DNA of 64,000 bases from Streptomyces sp. NBC_01241. GTDB lineage: Bacteria; Actinomycetota; Actinomycetes; Streptomycetales; Streptomycetaceae. The notes beneath the pieces were generated by a model that was not told the origin of the DNA, did not search any database, and worked only from the letters and a program-made list of their open reading frames with translations. Numbering within the stretch: the first letter of the stretch is position 1; every line of letters begins with the position of its first letter. This document shows positions 25,383-34,476 of the stretch, piece after piece. The stretch is taken from NCBI RefSeq assembly GCF_041435435.1, contig NZ_CP108494.1, positions 6,730,501-6,794,500 of the forward strand. Reading direction: 5' to 3'. The position numbers and the translations under genes were made by a program.

Positions 25383-26555
25383 GTGTCAGACCTGCGACTC
25401 GGCGTCATCGGGCTCGGCCTGCGCCGATCCATCGCGATGTCCGCCCACCACCCCGGACAGGGTTCGGCGATCACCGCCGTCTGCGACCTCGACCCCGAGG
25501 TGCGGCAGCGTGAGGCCGAGCGGTTCGGCACCGATGTCGCGGTCGAGGACTACAAGCTGCTCCTCGACCGGGACGACCTCGACGCGGTCGTCGTCGCCAC
25601 CCCGGACGACACCCATGAGACGATCGCCATCGACGCGCTCCGGGCCGGCAAGGCCGTCTTCGTCGAGAAGCCGCTCGGTATCACCGTCGAGAGCTGCGAC
25701 AACGTCCTGCGTGCCGCGTACGAGACCGGAACCCGGCTGTACGTCGGACACAACATGCGGCACATGGGTGTCGTGCGACTGATGCGCGACATCATCGCCC
25801 GCGGCGACATCGGCGAGCCCAAGACCGTGTGGGTGCGGCACTTCGTGGGCTACGGCGGTGACTACTACTTCAAGGACTGGCACGCCGACCGGACCCGTAC
25901 CACCGGTCTGCTGCTCCAGAAGGCCGCCCACGACATCGACGTCCTGCACTGGCTGGCCGGCGGCTACACCCGGCGGGTCAACGCGCTCGGTGACCTTCTC
26001 GTCTATGGCGACCTGCCGCGCCGCGAGCCGGACACCCCGCGCCCGGCGAACTGGCTGCGCGAGTTCGACTGGCCGCCGACCGCCCGCAAGGACCTGCACC
26101 ACATCGTGGACGTCGAGGACGTCTCGGTGATGAACATGCAGCTCGACAACGGCGTCGTGGCCGCCTACCAGCAGTGTCACTTCACCCCGGACTACTGGCG
26201 GAACTACACCGTCATCGGCACCGAGGGCCGTCTGGAGAACTTCGGTGACGGCCCCGGCGACGAGGTCAAGGTCTGGAACACCGGCCCGAGTGGATACCGC
26301 GGCGACGCCGACATCACCTACCGGGTGCCGGACGCCGGTGGTTCACACGGTGGCGGCGACACCCGGATCATGGAGGAGTTCTGCCGCTTCGTGCGCGACG
26401 GGGGTGTCACCGACACCTCGCCGGTCGCCGCGCGGATGAGCGTCGCCGCCGGTGTACTCGCCACCCGTTCGCTCCGTGAGGGCGGCGCACCGTACGACGT
26501 ACCGGCCCTCGATCCGGAGCTCACCGCGTACTTCGAGCGCGGTCAGGTCCGCTAG
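25383..26555 (+). CDS. Gfo/Idh/MocA-family oxidoreductase
   Basis: A 390-residue NAD(P)-dependent dehydrogenase of the glucose-fructose oxidoreductase/inositol dehydrogenase family. The Rossmann start is RLGVIGLGLRRSIAMSAHHP, followed by VVVATPDDTHETIAIDAL and the signature VEKPLG; the catalytic region has KAAHDIDVLHWLAGG. The GTG at 25383 follows AAGGGA with 6-nt spacing. Likely oxidises a sugar or cyclitol in the same pathway as the SIS protein and under the same DeoR control; the exact substrate is not readable from sequence. Confidence 0.92.
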   Translation: MSDLRLGVIGLGLRRSIAMSAHHPGQGSAITAVCDLDPEVRQREAERFGTDVAVEDYKLLLDRDDLDAVVVATPDDTHETIAIDALRAGKAVFVEKPLGITVESCDNVLRAAYETGTRLYVGHNMRHMGVVRLMRDIIARGDIGEPKTVWVRHFVGYGGDYYFKDWHADRTRTTGLLLQKAAHDIDVLHWLAGGYTRRVNALGDLLVYGDLPRREPDTPRPANWLREFDWPPTARKDLHHIVDVEDVSVMNMQLDNGVVAAYQQCHFTPDYWRNYTVIGTEGRLENFGDGPGDEVKVWNTGPSGYRGDADITYRVPDAGGSHGGGDTRIMEEFCRFVRDGGVTDTSPVAARMSVAAGVLATRSLREGGAPYDVPALDPELTAYFERGQVR

Positions 26556-26933
26556 GAAACCGGCGCGACCGGCGCGACCGGCACGCAACGTTTCGGAGGC
26601 CGTTCGGCGACCTCGCGGCGACTTCCTGGTGACCGTGCGTCCGGCACCGTCACCGGGAGGTCTCGGGGCGGCTGTTTTCAGCCATGCTCGGTGGGTAATC
26701 GGCTCATTCCGGTTTGATGTCCGCTCGATGGTTGTCCGCCGCGCGGGGTGACGGTGCCGGGTGAATTGACCGAAATCATATGGGCGGTGCCGTACGGGGA
26801 TGCGGGACGCCGCTCTCGTACGGTCACCGAACTGCCGCCACCGAGAGGTGTGGCCGACGATTTTGCGCCATTAGAAGGTCGTGATGGCCGAGTTCGAACG
26901 CGTGGCTGGATCGCGGTCGGCATAATCGCGTCC
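26556..26933. other. 378-bp intergenic region before the second MBL gene
   Basis: No gene seen. It starts with a 9-bp tandem repeat (GGCGCGACC, two exact copies and one partial, 26562-26583). Near its end CATAAT lies 7 nt before the downstream ATG and is the probable -10 of a leaderless promoter. No terminator-grade hairpin was recognised. Confidence 0.5.
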
Positions 26934-27944
26934 ATGTCGATCATGGGTGGGGACGTCGTTGACCTTGGGCGGGGCCTGTACGCATGGCTCCCGCCGAAGC
27001 GGGGCTGGGGGCTGGCCAACTGCGGACTCCTCGTCTCGTCCCGCGGCGCGCTCTGGATCGACACCCCGTACGACACCGTGCTGGCCGGCCAGTTCCTGGC
27101 CGAGTCCACGAAGCGGCTGCCCGACGGCGTCTCCATCGACCGGGTGATCGTCACCCATGCGAACGGGGACCACTTCTGGGGTGCGGGCGTGCTGCCGGAC
27201 GCGGAGATCATCGCGACCCGCGAGGCCCGGGAACACATCCATTACGAGCCCACGCCGAAACAGCAGCACGCGCTGGTCGCCACCGGCGATCCGGCCACCC
27301 CGCTCGGGGCCTACCTCGGACGTCACTTCGGCCCCTTCGAGTGGTCCCACACCGAGCCGGTGCAGCCGACCACGTACTTCACCGGGGAGCTCGAACTGAC
27401 CCTGGGGGAGTACCCGGTCCAGATCTCCGCCCTGCCGTCCGCGCACACCACCGGCGACCTGATCGTCCATCTGCCCGCGCAGCGTGCGGTGTTCAGCGGA
27501 GACGTCATTTTCTCGTCCACCCCTGCTCAGCCCGGCGATCACCCGGTGCACTGGGCGGGTCCCCTCAGCAATGTGACCGCGGCCTGCGAACGGGTGCTGG
27601 CCACCGGCGCCGAGACCGTCGTCCCCGGACACGGACCGGTCCTCGACCGGGCCGGGGTGCGCGATCACATCGTGTACCTGGAGTACGTGCGTGAGCGCGC
27701 CCACGCCTTCCATGCCGCCGGGGTCCCGGCCCTTGAGGCGGCCCGCCGGGTCATCGGGGAGGGGCGCTATCCAGAACTCGGGCTTCCCGAGCGGCTGGTG
27801 GTGACCATCGGCAGCGAGTACCGGCAGCTCGACGGCTCCGAATTGCCCGGAGTGCTCCAGGTGATGACGGACGTCGCCGTGGTCGCCCAGGAACTGGAGC
27901 AGTCCGGTGAGCCTGCGGGCCCCGCAGGCCCCGCGGAGAAGTAG
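26934..27944 (+). CDS. MBL-fold hydrolase with HxNxDH metal motif
   Basis: A 336-residue metallo-beta-lactamase-fold protein. The signature reads THANGDHFWG, so the second histidine of HxHxDH is asparagine; the other expected ligands are present (SAHTTGD, VFSGDVIF, VPGHGPVLD). The first metal site is therefore altered, and the enzyme may work with one metal or on an unusual substrate. The ATG at 26934 is placed 7 nt after the CATAAT box, implying a leaderless mRNA. The last 15 residues are a Gly/Pro/Ala tail. Confidence 0.88.
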   Translation: MSIMGGDVVDLGRGLYAWLPPKRGWGLANCGLLVSSRGALWIDTPYDTVLAGQFLAESTKRLPDGVSIDRVIVTHANGDHFWGAGVLPDAEIIATREAREHIHYEPTPKQQHALVATGDPATPLGAYLGRHFGPFEWSHTEPVQPTTYFTGELELTLGEYPVQISALPSAHTTGDLIVHLPAQRAVFSGDVIFSSTPAQPGDHPVHWAGPLSNVTAACERVLATGAETVVPGHGPVLDRAGVRDHIVYLEYVRERAHAFHAAGVPALEAARRVIGEGRYPELGLPERLVVTIGSEYRQLDGSELPGVLQVMTDVAVVAQELEQSGEPAGPAGPAEK

Positions 27945-28048
27945 CCGGAGCGGTCCTGTGAGCCGACGGGCCCTGCGGAGAAGCAACCGGACCTTTCGCC
28001 GCCGCTTCGGCCGGAAGACCGATCCGACAACAGAAACGCGGTGACGGC

Positions 28049-29458
28049 ATGGGATGGATCGTGGCGGTGATCGCCGTCGCCGCTGCCGTGGCTGCGGCGG
28101 TCCGCGCGCAGAACGCGGCCCGCTCGGAGCACCTGGCCCTGGCCCGCGCCGAGCTGGCCGAACGGCAGTCGAAGGCCGCCGAGGCCCGTACTGCCGCCCT
28201 CACCGACGAGATCCGGCAGCTGGCCCGCAGGCGGATACCCGCCACCGCGCTCGCCCTCTCCCACCCCACCGCCCGGGTCCCCGGACTGCGGGAGGCGGCC
28301 GAGGTCGACGGCGAGGCCGCCCGGCTCCTCACCGAGGCCGTACAGGCCGCCCGCACAGCGGTCGTCGAGGAGCGCGGGCGCGTCGACGCCGCCGCCCGCG
28401 CGGCGATGCGCGGCACCTCCGCCAAGATCCAGTCCCTGCTCAACCAGTCCCAGCAGTTGCTGCACGAGCTCCAGCACGAGTACGACGACCCACGGATCCT
28501 GCAACTGGACTTCCGTAACGAACTGGCACTGCGGCGCACCCAGTCCACCGCCGTGCTCTGCGACGCCTGGCCGGGGCTCGCCCGCCAGAACTCGCCGCTC
28601 GTCGAGATCGTGCTCGGCGCCCAGTCCCGGGTCGCCGGCTACGAACGGATCAAGGTCGCCAACCACCTGCGCGAGGAACGGCTCGCGCTCGTCGCCCGCG
28701 CCGCCGAACCCCTCGCCATCGCGCTCGCCGAACTGCTGGCCAACGCCACCGCCTACTCGCACCCCGACACCGATGTCCAGGTGACCGTCCAGCAGAGCGG
28801 TGGCCGTGGCGCGTTCCTGATCGTCGACGACGCGGGCATCGGCATGGACGACGACGCGCTCGACCGGGCCCGCGCCCTGCTGGCGGGGCCGTCCGAAGTG
28901 CTCCTGACGGAGCTGGGCGACCCGCCGCAGACCGGCTTCGCCGTCGTCGGCCGGCTCGTCGTGCAGTACGGCTTCGACTGCCACATCGAGGCTTCGCCGT
29001 TCGGCGGAATGCGTACGATCCTGCGCGTCCCCGCCCACCTCCTGACCGTGCTGGAGGAGGACCGCAGCCTGTCCGCCCTCGCCCCGAAACCGGTGCAGGC
29101 GCACGCCTCTTCGCCCGCCTCCGCCCCCGCCACCCCGCAGCCCGCCGCCGCGCCGCAAGCCACGGGCGGGCACTTTGCCGAGCTGCCCAGCCGACGCCGA
29201 CGCTCACCCCGGCCGACCCCGGCCCGGTCCGCGTCCGCCGCCACCCGGGACCGTGGAGCCGCCACCCGGGACCACAAAGAGGTGTCCCGTACACCCGAAC
29301 AGGCCGAGGCTTCCTGGGCGGCACTCCAGCAAGGCACCCTCAACGGCAGAGGCGTCGCCGGACGGCCGACCGCACCGGCACCGGCCGACCACGAGGACGA
29401 CCACGAACACCGCAGCGACCGCAGCGACCGGAACGACCGAGGAGACGACGAGACGTGA
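28049..29458 (+). CDS. cvnA: Conservon 1: histidine-kinase-like ATPase (CvnA)
   Basis: A 469-residue membrane-anchored sensor of the conservon type. One N-terminal helix (IVAVIAVAAAVAAAV) is followed by a coiled coil and a GHKL ATPase domain with the N-box LAELLANATAYSHPDT and G-box VDDAGIGMDD (about residues 225-335). No phospho-acceptor histidine domain is evident, typical for CvnA. The last 120 residues are Pro/Ala/Arg/Asp-rich and probably disordered. The stop overlaps the next GTG. CvnA is thought to assemble with CvnB-D into a membrane complex resembling a eukaryotic G-protein switch. Confidence 0.92.
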   Translation: MGWIVAVIAVAAAVAAAVRAQNAARSEHLALARAELAERQSKAAEARTAALTDEIRQLARRRIPATALALSHPTARVPGLREAAEVDGEAARLLTEAVQAARTAVVEERGRVDAAARAAMRGTSAKIQSLLNQSQQLLHELQHEYDDPRILQLDFRNELALRRTQSTAVLCDAWPGLARQNSPLVEIVLGAQSRVAGYERIKVANHLREERLALVARAAEPLAIALAELLANATAYSHPDTDVQVTVQQSGGRGAFLIVDDAGIGMDDDALDRARALLAGPSEVLLTELGDPPQTGFAVVGRLVVQYGFDCHIEASPFGGMRTILRVPAHLLTVLEEDRSLSALAPKPVQAHASSPASAPATPQPAAAPQATGGHFAELPSRRRRSPRPTPARSASAATRDRGAATRDHKEVSRTPEQAEASWAALQQGTLNGRGVAGRPTAPAPADHEDDHEHRSDRSDRNDRGDDET

Positions 29459-29880
29459 GCACCCCCACCCCCACCACCGGTGACCTCGCATGGGTGCTGA
29501 CCCCGCTGCTGGAGCTGCCCGGAGTCCAGCACGCCGTGGTCGCCACCGGCGACGGCCTCGTCGAGGGCGCCTCGCCCGGCCTGGACCGGGCATCCGGCGA
29601 GCGGGTGGCCGCGATGACCGCCACGCTGCACGCCGCGGCCCGCGCGTTCACCACCGCTTTCACCGACGTCGACGCCCCGAGCCTGGCGCAGACGGTCGTC
29701 GAGTCGGACCAGGGCTTCGCCATCGTCGTACCGGCCGGGAACAACACCACGCTCGCCCTGTTCGCGGAACCCGGCGCCAAACTCGGCGACATCGCCTACC
29801 AGATGCAGGTGCAGGTCACTGCCCTGACCCGGGCGATGAACGCACCCGCCCGCCAACCGGATGCCCCCGCCCGGCCATGA
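29455..29880 (+). CDS. cvnB: Conservon 1: roadblock/LC7 protein (CvnB)
   Basis: A 141-residue roadblock/LC7-domain protein (LAWVLTPLLELPGVQHAVVA, GDGLVEGASPGLDRASGERV, VVESDQGFAIVVPAGNNTTL). Roadblock proteins act as partners or activators of small GTPases such as the one encoded two genes later. GTG start overlapping the cvnA stop (GTGA) and stop overlapping the next ATG (ATGA) indicate coupled translation. Confidence 0.93.
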   Translation: MSTPTPTTGDLAWVLTPLLELPGVQHAVVATGDGLVEGASPGLDRASGERVAAMTATLHAAARAFTTAFTDVDAPSLAQTVVESDQGFAIVVPAGNNTTLALFAEPGAKLGDIAYQMQVQVTALTRAMNAPARQPDAPARP

Positions 29881-30230
29881 CCTCCGGCCCCGGACGCCGT
29901 CTGATCCCCGCCTATCTGGTCACCGGCGGCCGGACCCGGCCCGCCGGTCCCGAGCTCGACCGGCTCGCCGTGCTCGTACGCACCGACACGGACCTGCCCC
30001 CGGACACCGGCTCGGAACAGCGCAGGCTGTGCGAGCTGCTGGAACCGGGGGCGCTCACCGTCGTCGAATGCGCGGCCCACCTGGACCTGCCGGTCAGCGC
30101 CACGGTCTTCCTGGCCACGGACCTCGCGGCCGGCGGACACCTGCACACCCGACCGCCCATCCCCAGCGCCGGGGAGATCGACCGGTCGCTCGTCGAGAGG
30201 CTGCTCGTTGGACTCCGCTCCCTCCATTGA
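29877..30230 (+). CDS. cvnC: Conservon 1: DUF742 protein (CvnC)
   Basis: A 117-residue DUF742 protein (RLIPAYLVTGGRTRPAGPEL, EQRRLCELLEPGALTVVECA, LDLPVSATVFLATDLAAGG), winged-helix-like, third member of the conservon. It overlaps both neighbours: ATGA with cvnB, and 23 bp with the cvnD start. Confidence 0.92.
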   Translation: MTSGPGRRLIPAYLVTGGRTRPAGPELDRLAVLVRTDTDLPPDTGSEQRRLCELLEPGALTVVECAAHLDLPVSATVFLATDLAAGGHLHTRPPIPSAGEIDRSLVERLLVGLRSLH

Positions 30231-30822
30231 CCCGACCGGCATCGGCTATCTGCCGCCCGCCGCCCGGACCCTGATGAAGCTCGTCGTCACGGGGCCCTTC
30301 GGCGTGGGCAAGACCACCCTGATCCGTACGCTGTCGGAGATCGCCACCCTCCACACCGAAGAGGCGATGACCCAGTCCAGCACCCGGTTCGACGACACTG
30401 CGGGACTGCCGGACAAGACCACGACCACCGTCGCCATCGACTTCGGCCGGCTCACCGTCCTCGACGACCTGGTGCTCTATATGTTCGGCACCCCGGGCCA
30501 GCAGCGGTTCTTCCCGCTCTGGGACGACATCGCGCGCGGCGCGCTCGGCGCACTCGTCCTGGTCGACACCCGCAGACTCGCCGACTCCTTCGCGGTCATG
30601 GACATGGTCGAGGAGCAGGGCCTGCCGTACGCCGTCGCCGTCAACCGTTTCCCCGACGCCCCCGCCCACACCGACGAGGTCCTGCGCAAACACCTCGACC
30701 TCGCTCCCGAGACCCCGCTGGTGCAGTGCGACGCCCGGGAACGCCGCGGCAGCATCGACGCGCTGATCGCGCTGGCCGAGCACGTGCTGACCCGAATGCC
30801 CCGGCCCGAGGACCCCTCATGA
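30208..30822 (+). CDS. cvnD: Conservon 1: Ras-like GTPase (CvnD)
   Basis: A 204-residue small GTPase. P-loop GPFGVGKTTL, switch region TTTTVAIDFGRL, G3-like FGTPGQQRF and base-recognition VNRF (Asn kept, KxD variant) are visible. The TTG at 30208 inside cvnC has GAGAGG upstream and gives the usual SIDPTGIGYLP leader; an ATG at 30274 is an alternative. In characterised conservons the GTPase links the membrane complex to downstream oxygenases or regulators. Confidence 0.92.
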   Translation: MDSAPSIDPTGIGYLPPAARTLMKLVVTGPFGVGKTTLIRTLSEIATLHTEEAMTQSSTRFDDTAGLPDKTTTTVAIDFGRLTVLDDLVLYMFGTPGQQRFFPLWDDIARGALGALVLVDTRRLADSFAVMDMVEEQGLPYAVAVNRFPDAPAHTDEVLRKHLDLAPETPLVQCDARERRGSIDALIALAEHVLTRMPRPEDPS

Positions 30823-32093
30823 CACCGCCCGTACAACCGCCGCAGCCCCTCGCGCTGTACGGCCCGGACTTCGCCGCCGACCCGCAGAGCCACTACCGGA
30901 GCCTGCGCGGACATGGCCCCCTCGCCCCCGTCCGGCTCGCCCCGGGCGTCGATGCCCTGCTGGTCACCGACTACCAGGCCGCCGTCGACCTGCTGCGCGA
31001 CACCCATACCTTCACGAAGGACCCGCGGGCCTGGCAGGCCACCGTGCCCGACGACTCGCCGGTCCTGCCCATGCTCGGCTACCGGCCCACCGCGCTCTTC
31101 AGCGACGGCGACGTGCACGCCCGCTACCGCGATGCCATCAACGACGGCCTCGCCCTGATCGAGCCGCACGTCCTGCGGGCCGAGGTCGCCCGGGTCGCCC
31201 AGCGGCTCATCGGGGAATTCGCCGTCACCGGCAGCGGCGATCTGATCGCCCAGTACGCCCGACGGCTCCCGGTGCACGTCTTCGTCACCTGGTTCGGCGT
31301 CCCGCCGGGTGACAGCGAACGCATCGTCAACGGCATCGCCGGCATGTTCAACTCCGCCGAGGACGCCGCCACCGCGTACACCGATCTCGTCGAGGTCGTC
31401 ACCGAACTGGTCGCCGACCGGCGTGCCCGGCCACGCCGCGACCTCACCTCATACCTCCTCGCCCATCCCGCCGATCTCGACAACGACGAGACTGTGCGTC
31501 AGATCACCCTGATCATGAGCGCGGGCCACGATCCGACGACCAATCTGATCGGCAACGCGCTGCTGCACATGCTCACCGACGCGCGCTACGCCGGCTCGCT
31601 GCACGGCGGCGCGATGACGGCACACGAGGCGATCGACGAGGTCCTCTGGCAGGACCCGCCGCTGGCCAATCTCTCGGCCCACTACCCGCGCCACGACACA
31701 GAGTTCCACGGCGTCCGGCTGCGCGCCGGACAGTTGCTCCTGGTTTCCTACGCCGCGGCCAACACCCAGTCCCCGCCCGGTCTTTCGGACCCCGGCATCC
31801 GCTCCGGGGGCAGCGCCCATCTGGCCTGGTCGGCCGGTCCGCACCGGTGCCCGGCGAAGCAGCCGGCGCTGCTCATCGCGATGACCGCGATCGAGCAGCT
31901 GACCAGTCAGCTGTGCGACGCGGAACTGGACATTCCGATCAGCGGACTGAGGTGGCGACAGGGACCCTTCCACCGCGCCCTGGTCCGGCTTCCGGTACGT
32001 TTCACCCCCGTCGGCATGACCGCGGAAGCGGACCGGCGTGAAGCCGCCGGGAGCGCGTCGGGCGGGCCGTCGGCGGTGTCGATCAGCCCGTGA
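30819..32093 (+). CDS. cvnE: Conservon 1: CYP157-like cytochrome P450 (CvnE)
   Basis: A 424-residue P450 translationally coupled to cvnD (ATGA). The I-helix reads MSAGHDPTTN and the haem loop AWSAGPHRCPAKQPA with the axial cysteine, but the K-helix position that should be E-x-x-R reads E-V-L-W. Loss of the otherwise near-universal arginine is a known feature of the Streptomyces CYP157 family found in conservons, so this is probably a CYP157 member. The haem-loop phenylalanine and the glycine after cysteine are also replaced. A CYP154 partner, common next to CYP157, is absent; a SepF-like gene follows. Confidence 0.88.
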   Translation: MTPPVQPPQPLALYGPDFAADPQSHYRSLRGHGPLAPVRLAPGVDALLVTDYQAAVDLLRDTHTFTKDPRAWQATVPDDSPVLPMLGYRPTALFSDGDVHARYRDAINDGLALIEPHVLRAEVARVAQRLIGEFAVTGSGDLIAQYARRLPVHVFVTWFGVPPGDSERIVNGIAGMFNSAEDAATAYTDLVEVVTELVADRRARPRRDLTSYLLAHPADLDNDETVRQITLIMSAGHDPTTNLIGNALLHMLTDARYAGSLHGGAMTAHEAIDEVLWQDPPLANLSAHYPRHDTEFHGVRLRAGQLLLVSYAAANTQSPPGLSDPGIRSGGSAHLAWSAGPHRCPAKQPALLIAMTAIEQLTSQLCDAELDIPISGLRWRQGPFHRALVRLPVRFTPVGMTAEADRREAAGSASGGPSAVSISP

Positions 32094-32197
32094 ACCGTGT
32101 CGGTGGTACGCCGAACGGGTGAGGGACGAGAGAATTGCCCGATGAACAGCGAGCGCAGCCGGCGCAACGCCGACCGAAGCACAGACGGGGTGGTCCG

Positions 32198-32596
32198 GTG
32201 AGCAGGTACGACAGGTACGACGTCACGGACGAGCAGTGGGAGGGGCTTGCCCAGGTCGTGCCTCTGCGCAGCCGCAACGAATGGCCGTCCCGGGTGGATC
32301 ACCGGACGGTCCCCGACGAGAGCGCGGAGACCGAACAGCGGCGCCTCGTCGTGCTGCGGGTCCAGGTCTTCGCGGACGCGCGGGAGGTGGCGGAGTACCT
32401 GGTCGCGCAGGTCCCGGTGCTGCTCGACCTGACGGGCGCGGAGACGGATGTGGCCAAGCGCATCCTGGACTTCACCAGCGGAGTCGTCTTCGGGCTCGGC
32501 AGCGGAATGCACCGGGTCGACCGGAACGTCTTCCTGCTGTCCCCGATCGGCATGGAGGTCGAGGGGGTCGCTGCGGCGGGCGTACCCGGTTCGTAG
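32198..32596 (+). CDS. SepF-like protein
   Basis: A 132-residue protein with the SepF core (VVLRVQVFADAREVAEYLVA, PVLLDLTGAETDVAKRILDF, SGVVFGLGSGMHRVDRNVFL). SepF anchors FtsZ to the membrane at the septum; Streptomyces carries one canonical SepF beside ftsZ and SepF-like paralogues (SflA, SflB) elsewhere. This copy is not in the division cluster and lacks the long acidic linker and a clear N-terminal amphipathic membrane helix, so it is a paralogue. GTG start. Its last codons and stop form the first copy of a 21-bp repeat. Confidence 0.85.
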   Translation: MSRYDRYDVTDEQWEGLAQVVPLRSRNEWPSRVDHRTVPDESAETEQRRLVVLRVQVFADAREVAEYLVAQVPVLLDLTGAETDVAKRILDFTSGVVFGLGSGMHRVDRNVFLLSPIGMEVEGVAAAGVPGS

Positions 32597-32755
32597 AGCG
32601 GGCGTACCCGGTTCGTAGGAGGGCCGCGGGAAGGGCGGTGGCCAGGGGTGGCGGCCTGGGGTGGTGTGCCGGTGGGTGGTGTGTCGATGGGCCTACCCCG
32701 TTCGTGGGAATGCCGTCCGGTCGGGGTTGCCACGGCGGGCGTAGCCCGATCGTAG
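32576..32755. repeat. Four dispersed copies of a 21-bp repeat
   Basis: Two identical copies (32576-32596, which includes the SepF-like stop, and 32598-32618) begin GCGGGCGTACCCG and end GTTCGTAG. Two diverged copies lie at 32690-32710 (GGCCTACCCCGTTCGTGGGA) and 32735-32755 (GCGGGCGTAGCCCGATCGTA). The core has half-palindromic CGTACCCGGTTCG. They occupy the space before the ATPase gene. Confidence 0.7.
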
Positions 32756-32810
32756 GAAGGTCGTTAAGGCGGAACGATTCTCCGCCCCGAAGCCTGCTTA
32801 CGGTCCGCCC

Positions 32811-34106
32811 ATGACTGCACTCCCCCCGGAAACCACCACCCCTTCGCCACCCGCCGGTACGTCCGCGCCCGATGGTGTCCACGCGGCTACCGGTACGTAC
32901 GCGACGTCCGTGCCCGACGCCCCCCGTGGCGCCGCCGTTCCGTCCACCCGCCGGGAAGCCGTGCCGCGCTCCGGTGGGCCTGTCCGCTGCGCCGGCCCCG
33001 TCGTCACCGAACTGCGGCTGTCCGCCTTCGCCTCGCACCGGGGCGCCACCTTCCCCATCGGTCCCGTCACGCTCTTCGCGGGCCCCGGCGGCAGCGGCAA
33101 ATCGACTGTCCTGCGGGCGTACGAGGCACTGGCGCGGCTGGGCAGCGGTGACCCGCTCGAAGAGGTGTTCCCCGACCCGGAGGGCTGTGTGCCGGAAGGG
33201 GCCGCGGCCGATGCGCAGGGCCGCCGGGGATTCCGGATCGGCTGCACGACGGACGGCCCGGCGGGCCCGGTGCGACTCGACGTCGCCGTCCAGGCGGAAC
33301 CCACCCTCCGCATCGTCGGTGAACGGCTCACCGGCGGCGGCGAGACCCTGCTCACCACCGCGTTGCGCGACCCGGGGCGCTCTTCGGTCCAGGCGGCCTG
33401 GTACACCGCGGGCGCGGTCCCGGTGACGCGTGCGCCGCTGCCGGACGACCGGCTCGGAACGGCGCTGCTGCCGCTGCGGGTGGCGGGCACGACCGAGGGG
33501 CAGTTACGGGTCCTGGCCGCCGCCGAACAGGTGGTGGTGGCTCTGCGGTCGGTCTTCGCCTGCGAACCGCAGCCCTCGCGGATGCGCGCCCCGGTGCCGA
33601 TGGGCGACGGCCTGCTGCGCCGGGGCTGCGACAACCTCGCGGCCGTACTGGAGCGTACGTACACGCAGTGCGGCCAACGGCATGCCCGGCTGGTCGCGGC
33701 CGCTCAGGCAGGATGTGCGGGGCCGGTGACGGAACTCGGCGTGGAGCGGTCGACGGACGGCTTGCTGCGCGCGGTGGTCGGGCGCGGCGGGGGACGTTTC
33801 TCACCGGTCGGCCGGCTCGGCGACGGTGAGTTGAGGTACCTCGCGCTCGCCCTGGTGCTGCTCACCGGGCCCGGGGTGCTGGCGATGGACGCGGCGGGCG
33901 AGGTGCCGTCGGCCATGCAGACGCTGACCGTGCTGGCCGACGGGCTCGACCGGGACCTGGACGGACGGCAGTTGCGCGAACTGGTGGATCTGGCGGTGGC
34001 GATCGGGGCGGCCGGCCATCTCAGGCTGGTGGGCACGGTCACGGAATCGGGTGCGGTGCGGGCCCGGGAGACGCCCGGCGTGACGGTGGTAGACCTGGAG
34101 TCGTGA
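32811..34106 (+). CDS. P-loop ATPase of the SMC/OLD-like type
   Basis: A 431-residue protein. A disordered N-terminus of about 62 residues precedes VVTELRLSAFASHRGATFPI and the Walker A GPGGSGKST (residues 91-99), as in RecF/OLD/SMC-like ATPases. A late segment (GRLGDGELRYLALALVLL, GVLAMDAAGEVPSAMQTL) matches signature and Walker B, with an Asp-Ala in place of the usual Asp-Glu. Leucine 232 is a TTA codon (33504-33506), so expression should need bldA. The stop overlaps the MazG-like start (GTGA). Possible roles include DNA repair or defence; the partner MazG-like nucleotide hydrolase fits either. Confidence 0.85.
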   Translation: MTALPPETTTPSPPAGTSAPDGVHAATGTYATSVPDAPRGAAVPSTRREAVPRSGGPVRCAGPVVTELRLSAFASHRGATFPIGPVTLFAGPGGSGKSTVLRAYEALARLGSGDPLEEVFPDPEGCVPEGAAADAQGRRGFRIGCTTDGPAGPVRLDVAVQAEPTLRIVGERLTGGGETLLTTALRDPGRSSVQAAWYTAGAVPVTRAPLPDDRLGTALLPLRVAGTTEGQLRVLAAAEQVVVALRSVFACEPQPSRMRAPVPMGDGLLRRGCDNLAAVLERTYTQCGQRHARLVAAAQAGCAGPVTELGVERSTDGLLRAVVGRGGGRFSPVGRLGDGELRYLALALVLLTGPGVLAMDAAGEVPSAMQTLTVLADGLDRDLDGRQLRELVDLAVAIGAAGHLRLVGTVTESGAVRARETPGVTVVDLES

Positions 34107-34471
34107 CAGAACTTGATGTACGGGCCCTGCAGCAGCGGCTCGCCGCGTTCGCGGCCGCACGGGACTGGGAGCAGTACCACACCCCGAAGAACCTGGCGAC
34201 GGCACTGAGCGTCGAGGCGTCCGAACTGGTCGAGATCTTCCAGTGGTTGACGCCGGAGCAGTCGGCACGGGTGATGGAGAGGCCCGAGACGGCGCACCGG
34301 GTGGCGGACGAGGTCGCGGATGTCCTCGCGTATCTGCTGCAGTTCTGCGAGGTGTTGGGGATCGACGCGTTGTCGGCGCTGGCGGAGAAGATCGACCGGA
34401 ACGAGGCCCGGTTCCCGGTACCGGAGCCCCCGGACCCCTCCGAACCCCGGGATCGTCACTCTTCGGAGTGA
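34103..34471 (+). CDS. MazG-like nucleotide pyrophosphohydrolase
   Basis: A 122-residue all-alpha NTP pyrophosphatase of the MazG/RS21-C6 type. The metal-binding EExxE...ExxD pattern is visible in LSVEASELVEIFQWL and VADEVADVLAYLLQF. Such enzymes hydrolyse dCTP or non-canonical (d)NTPs to monophosphates. It is translationally coupled to the ATPase by GTGA overlap, suggesting they act together. Confidence 0.92.
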   Translation: MTELDVRALQQRLAAFAAARDWEQYHTPKNLATALSVEASELVEIFQWLTPEQSARVMERPETAHRVADEVADVLAYLLQFCEVLGIDALSALAEKIDRNEARFPVPEPPDPSEPRDRHSSE

Positions 34472-34476
34472 TCAAC

